A DNA stretch of 64,000 nt from Hansfordia pulvinata. Its lineage: Eukaryota > Ascomycota > Sordariomycetes > Xylariales. The stretch is taken from assembly GCA_006538405.1 (NCBI GenBank), contig BJKQ01000006.1, forward strand, positions 1,201,001 through 1,265,000, written 5' to 3'. Below the pieces are notes generated by a model that saw nothing but the letters and a program-made list of their open reading frames with translations, had not been told where the DNA came from and made no database searches. A program made the position numbers and the translations under genes. This document shows positions 13,719-25,082 of this stretch, one piece after another; the first letter of the stretch is position 1; each line of letters begins with the position of its first letter.

Positions 13719-14727
13719 AGGGGGGAGGGGGAGGGTGGTGGCGAGTCTGATCAAGGACCAGACAAGGACGTGTGAGATACAATCGGGAGCCGCGTTGCTT
13801 TCTCGCCTTCTCCTGTCGCCGGCTTGCAACACGCCGCCTCGAGTGGGAGAACGGCGCCGCTTTCAGGGGCCCCCGGGATGAGGAGATTCTTCGATGAGGC
13901 TTGCTTGCGTGGGATGAGGCGCCGTGCTGGGAACCCCGGCGCTGCTCCGGCGCGTAGAATCGCGTGCTTCTTTTTTTTTTTCCCCCGCCGCCGCCCCCCG
14001 CGCGGCCGGTGAGGCTGCGAAGTCGATCAACGACGAAACCCTGGCAGATTCTTATTCTTATCCTAATCGTAACGGGAGACCAGTTCGCCAGGCAGGGTGC
14101 CGGGGCGTTACGAACAACAAACGTATAGGCGGGCGGGCGGGTGGGCAGACAGGCATGCGAGGCAAGGCAAGGCAGCGGACGAAGGGGCAACATCCCGCGC
14201 ACCATATTTGCCCATACAAGGATGTTAATAACGTTGTTGGCTATGGGACATGGGCTAGGTAGAGAGCATCCATGCTCGGTCGTTGCCCGGCGGCTTGTCA
14301 CTGATCGCGACTCCGCTCCACAGGTACGTTGCCTTCAGCTTGACTTTGGCAGCTCAGCATAAGGCAGCTGGTGGTCTGCCACTGTCGTGGGAGCCGCCGG
14401 CGTTTCCCGAGAACCAGACTGAGCCCATGAGGCCCTGGTACGCACGGTCTTTGCGGACGCATCACCTCGCCAACACGCAAAAGATCTCTTGAAAGCTGCG
14501 CATTGACAAATGCCTGCAGATGCCAATACCCTTTGTCCATATTTTTTTTTTTAACTGCCGACCCAATTAGACTACGCATTGAATGCATCTTCTCAAAGAC
14601 TCCGTGAAATCGCCGCCGCACCATGCTCTGAGTCGGCAATTAGTGCCCGCGATGCACCGGAAAGATACAGGCCTTCTCTTTCCGAGACAATTGTCAATGT
14701 GAACCCCCTCCCCCAAGCAGATCAAAG

Positions 14728-16696
14728 TCATCCCTGCGTTGCTGGTTCTTCCACGACCCACGAGTCAAAGGAAAGGCCGTCCGGGCCTATGGGGATAGCA
14801 CCACGCAAGGTCTCGGCACGATTGGCTCTTCTGCCAAACATGAACGTGCTGTTGTCGAACCTCTTGTTGAGAAATAGCTGCACCTCTACCACCTCGTGCT
14901 GCTGCAAGGCGCTGTGGAACCTGGCCGAGTCTAAGATTTCCATGAGCTTGCTGGTCTCGTAGAATCTGCCGGAAATCGCCTTGTCGCCGAGGAACCTATC
15001 CCTAGCGAATGATACCCATTGAAAATGAGTGCCCCGTGGTTCCTTGACCCTGTTGCGGAATTCCCTCTCTCTGACCAAGACGTCGGGCAGCCAGCTATTG
15101 TCTGGAGAGGGACTGGCTGGCCCCTGTCGTTCCTCGAGGCGCCAGATGTCCCCGTAGAAATACAGACCCTCCTGGCCGTTGACGATGGCAACGTTGATGC
15201 TCTTGACGCTGAGAGCCATCGGCATGTTCTTGGACCAGCTCTCGTCCAGCTCCGACGGGTGAAGGGAGATGCGTACAGCTTCCCCGACGTTGATTTTCTC
15301 GGCACCCAGGAAGACACCGCCGTACTTGGGGTGCCCGAAACGAGGATCTGGGCCCATCGGGTTGAAAACAGAGTACGATCGGTTGACCGTAGTCGCGGCC
15401 ATCTTGGAGGCTTCAAGGGCGAGTATCTCCTTCTTCTGTTGGTCCCCGCCTATGATGGAGGCTTCTATCTGTTGCCACTGGATGGAATACACCGGCTGAT
15501 CGCGGATAGGGGCGAGGGAAGCGCTCACGGTTGGAACACTGAATGCCAGGAAGGGTCTCATCTCGGCGATCGGCTTTTCCACTTCGGGGAGAGGAAAGAG
15601 GTCGTACGCTAGAGGGCGCAGGAGGAAGCTCGGTTGGTCGGCTGGAGGGTTCTGCGCGTTCAGGTTCTGCAAGATGAGACCGAGGCGCCACGCGTTATTC
15701 TGTTTCCACCAGACCACCTCACCGCCTCTGAATATGGACTGTTCATCCGGGGCTGCGTATATGGGGGGCGCATGCTCTGTCTCAGGCTCCGGAGGTGCTT
15801 GTTGCGTCGGCTCTTCCCCTTGCCGTGCTGGCTCTTCTGCTTGCAACATTGACTCTGTTGTCTGTACCTGGGTCTCTGTGCCTGGCACGACGGGAGGGCC
15901 TGGGCCAGAAGCTGCTTCCACGCCCGCGACGTCTTCAACCTGTGTCGTGTCCTGATCATGTAGCGTAGGCTGCGGCTGCGGTGTGGACTCTGCAGAGCTT
16001 TTGGGGCTGGCTGCGCTGGGGCTGGCGATCCTTTGGACGCGGGCTGGTTCGTAGCCTTCGAGGCAGCTTTCGCAGCCGCAGCCGCTCTCGAAGCCTGGGT
16101 GGACCTGGGCTCTGGGACGGCAACCTGGCCATCGGGGCTGCATAAGACACAGGAGCAGTTCTTTCTGTCCTTTGTCCCCCCAGCCAGAAACAGGAGATGG
16201 GGGAAGAAATCGTTGGGTGATCTGAAAGCCCTCGGGCCCCCTTGTTTTGTGGCTTCAGGGTGTCCGTAGAGGTAGTAATCAGAGCGATTGTTGCCGCCTA
16301 ACACGCAGATCAGTTTGTGGTTTTAGAACGAAATGGGTCAGGTGGTAACCTACTCCTCTTGACTCGGAGGTGATAATGCTCAGGGAGCTTTTCCAAATAG
16401 AATATTTTATCTGACGCGGGGTTAGGTCCACTAGGAAGAGGCAGGGAAGGCGACGACGAACCGATATCGCGGGGGTACAGCTGGTCACGGAGCATACGGC
16501 CCAGCTTGAACAGCCAGTCTCTCTGTGTTTTGTTGTCTAAAGGCAGAATCTCGTGGCCGTCGGGGAACTTGTCCACTTTTTTCCAGTCTTTGCCATCGCT
16601 GGAATCGTCGTCGAGTGCAAACGGGTAAGCGGCGTGGACCGGCATCTTGGCTCCCACTGGCACCTGAAAGGGCCCGGTCGACGAGGCGGCTGTCAT
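14728..16696 (-). CDS. clr2: Clr2-family heterochromatin-silencing protein (one-base frame break)
   Basis: Exon 1 is 16696-16354 and exon 2 is 16297-14728, with a 56-nt intron (GTAGGT donor, CTGAT branch, TTAG). The expected product is about 637 residues. In fission yeast Clr2 is a subunit of the SHREC nucleosome-remodelling/histone deacetylase complex that represses heterochromatic transcription. The sequence shows a Clr2-like N-terminus (LPLDNKTQRDWLFKLGRM), the block SDYYLYGHP with FRSPNDFFPHL and CSCVLC (about 120-167), and the C-terminal block THFQWVSFARDRFLGDKAI in the last 100 residues. Between them is an Ala/Pro/Gln-rich linker. The N-terminal half of exon 2 and its C-terminal half are in different frames. 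The switch lies between about 16140 and 15970, where I find no plausible splice pair. Total coding length is one base short of a multiple of three, pointing to a one-base deletion in the sequence or a real lesion. Confidence 0.8.
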
Positions 16697-18012
16697 GGTG
16701 AATTTGCCAGTGTGTTGTTCTGGAAATTGGAAATGCCCTACTATTCAGTGCTCACGGACAAAGAGCAGCCGTTTGATACCCTACAATTCCAATGGGGTGT
16801 GAACGCCTGCGTTGCCGTTGAGGCATGGGGGCCGACGCCGTAAGAAAGAATCCAGCTCGCCCCGGGTACGCGACGAGTGCGGCTTATGCCACTATTGATG
16901 CGGCTCGTTGTCCTCGACCGATGCTGTTGCAGCCCGATGCGCGTCTAGCCGATGCGTCCCAGCGACAAGACCTCATCCACAGATATCCGCAGGTGATTTG
17001 TCGATGATGCCAGGGTAAGCAGCCGGTTGCGGACACAATCAGGCATGTGGGGAAGGGGCCCGGTAATGATGAGATGAGAAGAAGGTCGTCGGTGAGGCTG
17101 AGCAGAGTCGAAGACTGCCTTGCTGGCGCGTGATGAGATGGATCTCTACTTACCAACCTCTTCCAAGGTGGTTTGTGATATATGGAGGTACCGATTGTCT
17201 TACGGGCCGCTTCCGACGGGTTAGGTGCCTGCAGCGGACGCTCTTAGATGCATATTTGCTTTACTTACATATTCTTCACGCCTCTATGGGCCAGACGCGT
17301 GGCATTCAATTGATGCAGCTGGCTCCACATTCAATTGACCGAATGATTTAGTTGAGCCTCATCTACTGGGAAGCCAGCAACGTCCGCCAGGCTCCCATCT
17401 ACGCATCGCCTGGCTTGAAACGGCGAACAGAATGAAAATCTAAACAAAGAAGAAGAAAAAACCTGTGATTTTTTTACTTCGGCTCATATGTTCTCCCACG
17501 AGCCATGAGAAATCTGCTTCCTCAAGACATGTCGACATGTCGGCATCTGTGCTTGTGTGTCAGAGTATGCAGCTTGACTCAACTGGCTTTCGGCCTTTAA
17601 TCGAGTTCCTCCCAGTGAAGAGAGCCCAGTCTGGAAACAATCCTAGCTGGTGAGATAGGACGGACTTACAATCAGTTCTCCGAGTCGTACGCTTCGCATA
17701 TTACTGATAGTTCTTTCGTTATTGTTGTTAAACGTATACCAATAACAGCGTGACCCCCCAACACTGCAGCTAATGGAATTAGCCGCGTAAAGTCCGGATC
17801 GTCAACCGTTCCTCAACCTCCGTGCATGTGTCTCGCCCGCAACCAACCGTTGGGGAACAGTGAATCGCTGAATCAGCGGAATGCAACGCTCCGACATGGA
17901 ACATGAGATGCTGCAGTCTTTTCGGCAATATTCGATAACCTCCGCGACTGAAGGAATCGGAATGACGCCGCGCATCTCGGGGCTCGGCCCCCTTGCTACG
18001 ACATGCCTGTTG
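16697..18012. other. Intergenic between divergent genes
   Basis: This holds the 5' flanks of the minus-strand Clr2-like gene and the plus-strand dehydrogenase. No convincing coding frame. The part around 17400-17760 is AT-richer than its surroundings. Confidence 0.5.
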
Positions 18013-18020
18013 TATAAATA
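18013..18020 (+). promoter_or_regulatory. TATA box of the dehydrogenase gene
   Basis: TATAAATA lies 126-133 bases upstream of the ATG at 18146, a usual distance for a fungal core promoter with a short leader. Confidence 0.6.
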
Positions 18021-18145
18021 GGAGAGTGTCTACTCCTCGGAGGCAACTGATGAGACCACAACAAAGATCGCATCGGTAGAGCCCAAGACGCATCGCATCA
18101 AAGAACCCCCGCTTCGAAAATCCCCCATTATCTATAACATCAGAC

Positions 18146-19230
18146 ATGGTTACGTTTGGAAAAACGACCGATGGCCGTGACGTCGTCCAGCACTTTGCCG
18201 GCCGGGTCAGGGGCAAGACATGTAAGAACCTCCCATCGAGTCCATCGCCGCTTCGCTACCCCGACGCTGACGAGTCCTCCCAGTCCTCTTGACGGGCCCC
18301 AGCCACGGCGGCATCGGCGCCGAGACGGTCGTGACCCTCGCGGCAGCGGCGCCCGCCTTGATCATCCTGGTCGGGCGGTCCCTGGCCAAGGCGCAACCGA
18401 CCATGGACGCCATCCGCGCCGTGGACGGGAGCGTGCGGGTCAAGTTCTTCGAGGCCGAGCTGGCGTCGCTGACGAGCGTGAGGCGCGCCGCCGACGCCGT
18501 CCTGGCCGACCCGGACATCGCCCGGATCGACGTCGTCATCAACAACGCGGGCGTCATGGCGTTGCCCCTGGCCCGGACCGAGGACGGCCTCGAGATGCAG
18601 CTCGCCGCCAACCACCTCGGCCACTTTGTCCTGACCAACCGCCTGATGCCGCGCATCTTGGCCGGCGGCGGCGGCGGCGGCGGCGTCGACGGATCGGGCC
18701 CGCGCATCGTCCTCGTCAGCAGCTGCGCCCACCGCTACAACGGCGTGCGCTGGGAGGACCCCAACTACCTGGAGCCCGGGTCCTACAGCGAGTTTGGGGC
18801 GTACGGGTCGTCCAAGTCGGCCGTGATCCTGTACGCGGTGGCGCTCAACCGGCGGCTGGCGCAGCGCGGCGCCGGCAGGGCGTACTCCCTGGACCCGGGC
18901 AGCGTCCGGACCGGTCTCCAGAGCCACGTCACAGCGCTCGAGGCGGACAGGGCGGCGGCCATATTCGACGATGCGTCGCTCAAGGTCCACGGAGTGACGC
19001 TGGCCGAGTCGAGGGCGCTGTCGGAGCCCCGGACGCTGCAGCAGGGCTGCGCGACCCAGCTGCGGGCGGCCCTGGACCCCAGCCTGGAAGAGCAGGAGGG
19101 CGTTTACCTCGAGTACGCGCAGCTGACAACTGATCCCAAGTTCATCCGCGAGTGGGCGACCGACGCAGACCTGGCGGAGCGGTGTTGGTCACTCAGTGAG
19201 AAGCTGGTTGGGGAGAAGTTTGATATTTAA
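18146..19230 (+). CDS. Short-chain dehydrogenase/reductase (retinol-dehydrogenase-like)
   Basis: Exons 18146-18221 and 18284-19230 (intron 62 nt, GTAAGA donor, GCTGAC branch, CCCAG) encode 340 residues. This is a classical NAD(P)-dependent Rossmann-fold oxidoreductase. The dinucleotide motif TGPSHGGIG is at 29-37, a variant of TGxxxGxG common in fungal members. NNAG is at 112-115 and the catalytic YGSSK at 199-203 (Tyr199, Lys203), with the partner Ser in SSC at 171-172. The substrate is unknown; the size and ANHLGHF block resemble WW-oxidoreductase/retinol-dehydrogenase-like fungal enzymes. A glycine run (about 153-159) comes from a GGC repeat and may be polymorphic. No signal peptide, so probably cytosolic. 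A TATA box and short leader suggest regulated rather than housekeeping expression. Confidence 0.92.
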
Positions 19231-20015
19231 ACCGTGTTGGCTGGGACGAGTATAGACAGATACCGTATGGACTGATTCCGACGTAATCTTGTTTGATCGA
19301 TGTTGAGCTTGATATCTAAACAGAGGTATCCAATATCCATGAGAGCTCCATTGCAGAGTCCGAGAGTATGCCGCGATGCCCAAAAAAAAAATTGCATAAC
19401 CGTGTAGCATGGTATGTAGGTATGCATCGTGACGACGACGTTCACCCCTTTTCCTCCAGCCGCGTTCCGTGGGACCCCTGCGAGGGCGTACGAGTTATTA
19501 GCCCTGGTACCTGGTATGGAAACTGGCTGGCGCTTACGAGCAGAAGGTGCCCTCCAGGGCTGTATTCCAGCGCTCGTTGGGGGTGTCCCAGCGGGGCCCC
19601 ATGGGCCTTGGCCGGCCTCCACTGCGCAGAGCTCCGCTACTTGCACCCTGGACACCTCCGGCTGGAGGTTGGACCGCCCGCCTTCGCGCACCGTGCGTTC
19701 GTTCCATTGCGTCGCGCACCAGAGCCGCCCACCACGCGGCTCCCCGTGGCGTCCCCACCTCCGACCTTTGACGTCGATCCGAGAGCGCAGCAAACCCTCC
19801 GACCCCAGACTGCGAGCGACTTGCGCCTGCTCTGTCCCGAGTCCTGTCCGACACCTGTTCCTCCCCCCTCCGCAGCACTCCTCCACCCCGCGACGACGGA
19901 GGCAAACGATTTACGAGAGAGCGCAGGCTACCGGCCACGGAGCGAGCGAACTTCCAACCGACCGACCGACCGAGCAAGCAACTCTCATAAGCGCACCGAG
20001 CGGCGTCCCCCGACC
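19231..20015. other. Intergenic and 5' leader of APS2
   Basis: No gene seen. The last few hundred bases are CCGACC/CGACGA-rich, as expected for a GC-rich 5' untranslated leader. Confidence 0.5.
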
Positions 20016-20578
20016 ATGTTGTCATTCATCCTCATCCAGAACCGGCAGTGAGTCCGCACCCAATCGCCACGTGAGCCGACGCGGTCGCCGCGGTCGCCGC
20101 GGAAAACCCACGTCCCGAAGAGACCAGAAGCGACGACGAACCAAGCCCGCTGACTTGAGGCCCCTCCCCGAAATCCAGAGGCAAGACGAGGCTAGCCAAG
20201 TGGTACGTGCCCTACAGCGACGACGAGAAGGTCAAGCTCAAAGGCGAGGTGCACCGGCTGGTGGCCCCGCGCGACCAGAAATACCAGAGCAACTTTGTCG
20301 AGTTCCGCAACCACAAGATCGTCTACCGGCGCTACGCAGGCCTCTTCTTCTGCGCCTGCGTCGACACCAACGACAACGAGCTGGCCTATCTCGAGGCCAT
20401 CCACTTCTTCGTCGAGGTCCTTGATGCCTTCTTCGGCAACGTCTGCGAGCTCGATCTCGTCTTTAACTTCTACAAGGTCTACGCCATCCTGGACGAGGTC
20501 TTCCTCGCCGGCGAGATCGAGGAGACCAGCAAACAAGTCGTCCTCACCCGCCTAGAGCACCTCGACAAACTCGAATAA
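20016..20578 (+). CDS. APS2: AP-2 clathrin adaptor complex, sigma subunit
   Basis: Exon 1 (20016-20047) encodes only 11 codons; the intron is 20048-20178 (GTGAGT..CCAG) and exon 2 is 20179-20578. The product is 143 residues, the usual size for this small adaptin. It is the sigma2 chain of the AP-2 heterotetramer, which recruits clathrin and recognises acidic dileucine cargo at the plasma membrane in endocytosis. The protein opens [19 protein letters not shown] and continues with the longin-fold core including [39 protein letters not shown] and [16 protein letters not shown]. The FVEFR and YAGLFFC blocks fit sigma2 better than AP-1 sigma1. The tiny first exon is easily missed, and a shorter start in exon 2 would remove the first beta strand. 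Confidence 0.97.
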
Positions 20579-21082
20579 GGACGGCCGACTCCCCGCCCAT
20601 GCCGTCTCGGCTCCAATCTTTTATACCCTGTGAGGGGCTCTTTTGCATTTGCGGGCGGCGGCGTTTGGCGTATTGGGCGCATATTCTCTCTGGCAGTGAG
20701 CACGAGTAGGCTTGAGCTGCATAACGCTCAGACCACGCCGTAGCATTGGCCACACGTATCTGGCGACATAACCATGGGCACAATGATTCCAAATCTATTA
20801 TATTACTATCATGTGGCCTCAGCCCATGTTTTGGCGGCTAAACAATAGCTGAAGTGTGATCTTCCGTGTATGACTCGCTGAGCCATCATGCGACCCAAGA
20901 GCAACACTCCAATTATGTTGATTTCCTTGGTGATGTCTACGAGAAAGCAACCTAATGCAGGCCGACCATGATGTACCTATGACTGCTGTCTGAGGAGACA
21001 TGGAGCAAAAAGGCTGCGATCGATTACCCCCAGTCATTCAGCGCCATCAATACGAGTCGAGCCGACCCGCGTCCCAGGTGCT
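20579..21082. other. Convergent intergenic, no gene seen
   Basis: Lies between the 3' ends of APS2 (plus) and the zinc-knuckle gene (minus). AT-richer around 20780-20810, which may serve as 3' processing sequence. Confidence 0.5.
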
Positions 21083-22971
21083 TCATATATCGGTCGCTTT
21101 GGGTCTCCCCTCCTTGGCGTGTATGATCGGGTTAGGCCGATTGGAGAAGAGGCTGACAACCTCGGGGCGAAAATGAGCTTCATTGACCACACGGCACCAA
21201 ACGCCGTCGGGTCCCTCGGTCAAAGTTGGGTCGATGTATTGGGCAACTTCCATGATCACATCAGATGACCCATCTGTGCTTGGCAAGCCGAGGTCTGCTA
21301 ATAGACACTCGAGACGAAGGGTTTCGAGGAATTCATCGACTGATTTGCTGAAAGGTCCAGGACTTTCAGAAAGAACGCTGTCACTGATGGAAGTAAAAGA
21401 CAAGTCGGTCAGAGTCGACGTATTCTGGTGTCTAGGAAAGTTCTTCTCGAAACTCTGGTCGTGGTCCTTAGGCGTGGCTGATGCCAATCTCTCATCGGAG
21501 CCGTCATTCTTGTGACGATCTCTAGCATGGTACTGCGGCTGTCCCTCAACCTCGGCATTCCAATGTTTGGAATCGTGGCGAGAAACCAAGCCGAGCTCTG
21601 CTTGGATGCTTCTGATTGGGTATGAATGATGTCCGCGCTCGCGGCCATGTCGTCGATCATTTTTTCGCGACTGAGCTTGTCCATCGCCAGAAAGACTGGA
21701 ATCGCAGTGAGGTCGAGCCCCGTCATGATCCGGCCCCTCTTCTTGTGAGCCAAGACTTGAGACATGGCGATATGCATCCCCTGTTCGATCGTTCCGTCCA
21801 TCACGGCTTGTCTTTGAAGGCGGAAATAATTCCCGTTCCGAAGTGTTCCAGGAGTCAGGGCTAGGACTATTGCTTCGCCCGCGCGGCCTTTTTGAGATGG
21901 CCAGAGGAGAAAATTCTCTTTTGCGCTTGTGTTGTGCCGTCGCCGGGCTTCTGTTTCGGGACTTGCGACGCGCTTGCTTGCGCTGCACAGTCAGCGAGTC
22001 GGGATCTGTGTTTCTAGGGCAGAGTGTCGCGAAATGATGGCCGTAGCGATGGCATAGATAGCATCGATAATCGGCGCCGGGTTTTTGATCCCATTTGGGA
22101 TCCGAATTGGTTGGACACTTCTGTATCCAATGGCCTGAATACCTTGTCAGAGCAACATCACATGCCAATGCCAAACGAGAAATGAGCTCACCGGGCATGC
22201 CACATCTTTTGCATTTGTACGTTCCAGGTGGTCTGCTGCTCAGGTCTATCTTCTTCTGCTTCGCTGTCGCTTCACCCTTATGGGTTGATGTGTGGGGCAG
22301 TGATGAATGGCCAGTGGGATCTGGGACCTCCGACGTCATATGATGATGAGATACCCGGACCTGTTGACCATGGGCTTTGGCCTCGGCCCTGTCATATTCA
22401 GTCGATGCGTCGGGCATCGTAGAGACCTCAGGAGATGATGGTGGCCTCAAGCCAAGTGGGAGACTGTTGGCGCTCGTGTGAGGAGGACCGCGCCCCCGAG
22501 CTTGAATACTGAATCTTGCATTTCGACGGACTCACGAGTGGCTATTTCAGCATCATCTTCCGCCTTCGCCAGTGAGGTCCTCTCAGCAGCGGCCAAAGTA
22601 TCGAGTTCTTCCGCAGACTTGTCAATGAGAAGGTGAATGTCCGACTGGGCAGTCAAAAACCTGCGGCGGAATACAGGCTCTTCTTCTCTGTACCAAGCTG
22701 AGAAAAACTCGTCAATCTCTTCAACTTTGAGAGGATCCAGATCGGTAGGGTGGTGCAGCTTTAGTGCTTGTACGAACTGTGGCAAGATCGACGGGTCGTC
22801 AATACGGTCCTCTTTGAGCTGCCCCTGCAGCCAGGCCATCAGGATGACCTGCGTTGCACGTCTCGGAGGGGCACATTTTGGGATGCGGAGAAGCTTATTC
22901 AGTAGTTGGGGCAGACTCAGACGTTCGAGCCAGTGGATGCCGAATGCCTCGAGGCTACTGTCGAGTTCCAT
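21083..22971 (-). CDS. Zinc-knuckle (two CCHC) protein of unknown function
   Basis: The N-terminal exon starts at the ATG at 22971 and runs to a donor C|GTGAGT near 22533. Downstream coding continues from about 22450 to the stop at 21083. The acceptor is unresolved: the phases of the obvious sites miss by one base, so one base may be missing here too. A clear intron, 22135-22191 (57 nt, GTGAGC..TTCAG), interrupts the first knuckle. After splicing it reads YKCKRCGMPGHWIQKCPTN (CX2CX4HX4C); the second is YRCYLCHRYGHHFATLCPRN. The first knuckle resembles that of Mpe1/RBBP6 polyadenylation factors, but I see no DWNN or RING domain. The N-terminal about 145 residues are helical and charged; the C-terminal two thirds are Ser/Arg/Asp-rich and probably disordered. 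RNA binding is inferred from the knuckles. Confidence 0.75.
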
Positions 22972-24083
22972 CTGTGCGGGACTGACTGACCACTGTGGTT
23001 AGTAGGCTTCGAAAGTGTGGTCCGGAGCCCAAATTGATAGTGGAAAGGGACAGACGATGTGAAATAGATGCGTCAGAGAGCTTTGAGATGATGTGATCAT
23101 CTGAAATCCATCGTGATAGCCAGCGCAGTGGACGACACATTTATCTCAAGGTATTCAGGAGGAGACTGCAGAGGCGTGTGGGAAACCAGAGGTTAAAATA
23201 CTGACATATGTGAACTGGGTCATCAAGCGGGCGAGGTACAATTGATGCACGGTACCACTCGCAGTGTAGGGATCAATGAACGAAAGAGTGAGATGAATCG
23301 GTGAGAAAATGATGAGTGGACTCGACAAAGAGGGTCGGACTGGGCTGAGGAATTGCGTACAGCCGGTGTTGATGGCATGGCAGCAGGAAGCTGGTGGCAT
23401 ATGCAGTGATGCGAGATGGAGAACCTCACACATCCAGACGAGAAGTCTGGACTTGATGGGTCGGCGCTTCAACATTTTAAAGTAACCAAGCAAGTGGCCA
23501 GAAGGTGGAGGGCATGGGCCCAAGGGGGAAGTCACCATTCATTGAATCCGAGCGGGAAGGCGCCTACCTCGTGTCGGCCAAAAGACATCAGGTCACGGCA
23601 GGTGAACTCCTCCAGCAAGATACAATGTACATCAAATACCTGGCCTTGCCATGCAGTACAATGAACGCGCTCCAGTCGAACCTCATGGCACCACCGATAC
23701 ACGATTTTGAGGATACCTACCTGGAACTGGGTGGTCAAGATCCCATCGAGTCCGCAGAGCAGACCTCTGCCGCTATCCCATCTGACATGTGTGTACATGC
23801 CGATAACGGAAGCGATGCATTGATTTTTAGCCTGCAAAGCCAGGGTCCATCAAGGGCTGAACCCAATCGAACCTCCAGTTTCAAACGTCAACCTGCAACA
23901 TCACTTTGACGTGCAAGCAGGCAACGCCACTTCAAGAGCTGGCGCAAAGTTGCATGTCCATTATTCAGAGATGATGCTGACCAATATCCAGTAATGATGC
24001 TGTTGCACAATACAGAAATGTTCCACGAGAAAAGGCCCGTTCCTCGACGCTTCGCCATCCGACCAAAAGGGAGCCACGGCCCG
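22972..24083. other. Intergenic, no gene seen
   Basis: Contains the upstream region of the minus-strand zinc-knuckle gene and the 3' flank of IST1. Open frames (up to 134 codons, 23505-23909) lack any recognisable motif. Confidence 0.45.
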
Positions 24084-25082
24084 CTACTTCTTCAAGGCAG
24101 CAAAGCGGGCCGCCAACTCGTTGACATCAGGTATACCGTCCTCGATTTTGCCTTTTTTATCGTTGCCCTTCTTGGCCAGTCCGGCGTCTATCATCTTCTG
24201 GTCGGGCTTCAACTCTTGCGAGTTCAGAGTCACTTTCGGTCTCGGGTTCTCAGTGGAAGGGCTTGGCGGGTTTATGTGCAGAGGGTTGCTGGAGCCGAAT
24301 GTACGGGGCGGGGTGGCGCGGCTCAGCTCTTCTCTGCCTTTGGCTTCTTTGCTGTTGGCTTTGGCTTCGAGGCTGTCTTCATCCTGCGCATGGTCGCCCC
24401 CTGAATCATTATTGTCATCGTCTGGGTACGCTGGTGGCTGTCCCAAATCTCGGGGCCGCTTCGGCCAGTCCACCCCGTACGCCCTTGCGATTTCTTCCAG
24501 GTAACCCTGCACGAGCTCTTCCTTCGGGGGCGTGACGCTCAGCTTTTTGATGACTTTCTCGGAGACCTTGCCATCACTGTTTTCCGTAGCGGCAATGGCG
24601 AACTCCTTGCCGAACCTCTCAGCCAAAAGGATGCGGACCTGGTGCAGCTCCTTGATCTCCGTCTTGGGGGCAGCATATATGATGCTCTGGACTGCCTCCT
24701 CAAGTCCAGGGTCGCAGGCCGGAGTGTCCAAAAGACCAGCCCGGGCTAGCAGCAGCTCACAATAGAGCTCCAGAATCTCGTGCAGCTCGGTGATGATGTC
24801 AGAGCGAATGATGTTCTCGACGCGTATCTTGGCCGATTCGATCTTGCCGGCTTCTAGAAGCTGGGCCATGGCCCTCCTGCTGGCCTTGGCAGTGGCATCG
24901 TCTCGCTTCTGCACATTACGCAGCCGCTGGATGGAGAGGTTGAGCTGAACCTTGAGCCGGTTCTACGAGAGCAACGCTGCGGTCAGCCAGAGCGAACGAG
25001 GGCCAAGCTGGCCCGAAGTTACCTGCAGCACGGCCAAGTTGCCGACGGTTTCACTTACCACTAAAGTTGCTGAGGGGGGCAT
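24084..25082 (-). CDS. IST1: ESCRT-III regulator Ist1
   Basis: Exon 1 (25082-25059) encodes eight residues. The intron is 24963-25058 (GTAAGT donor, GCTGAC branch, GTAG) and exon 2 is 24962-24084, giving 300 residues. Ist1 binds Did2 and Vps4 and tunes ESCRT-III disassembly in multivesicular body sorting. The N-terminal ESCRT-III-like helical domain is evident: IQRLRNVQKRDDATAKASRR and AQLLEAGKIESAKIRVENII, followed by ELYCELLLARAGLL (to about residue 190). A low-complexity Ser/Pro/Lys linker follows. The last 13 residues contain DVNELAARFAALKK, matching the MIM1 consensus (D/E)xxLxxRLxxL(K/R) that binds the Vps4 MIT domain. The short first exon fixes the start: the next in-frame residues upstream of the acceptor run into a stop (TAG) in the intron. 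Confidence 0.93.

Larger units (their letters stand above)
2611..14727. other. Gene-poor 12 kb tract rich in TACGAGTA words
   Basis: Many open frames of 60-320 codons exist on both strands, but none has homology-like motifs, consistent splice structure or biased composition, so none is called. Composition is not AT-rich, so this does not look like a RIP-degraded transposon graveyard. Over twenty exact copies of TACGAGTA or its complement lie between 3.6 and 13.3 kb. AGGTACCT occurs at 7268 and 7497. Simple repeats are listed separately. The part just upstream of 2610 should hold the promoter of the zinc-ribbon gene. Confidence 0.5.

Noticed and set aside
13417..14301. 294-codon minus frame
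   Set aside because: Skewed His/Pro/Arg composition from GT-rich tandem repeats; three overlapping frames are equally open.
2611..14727. RIP-degraded transposon relics
   Set aside because: No AT enrichment or TA-rich decay, no terminal repeats or transposase-like fragments seen.
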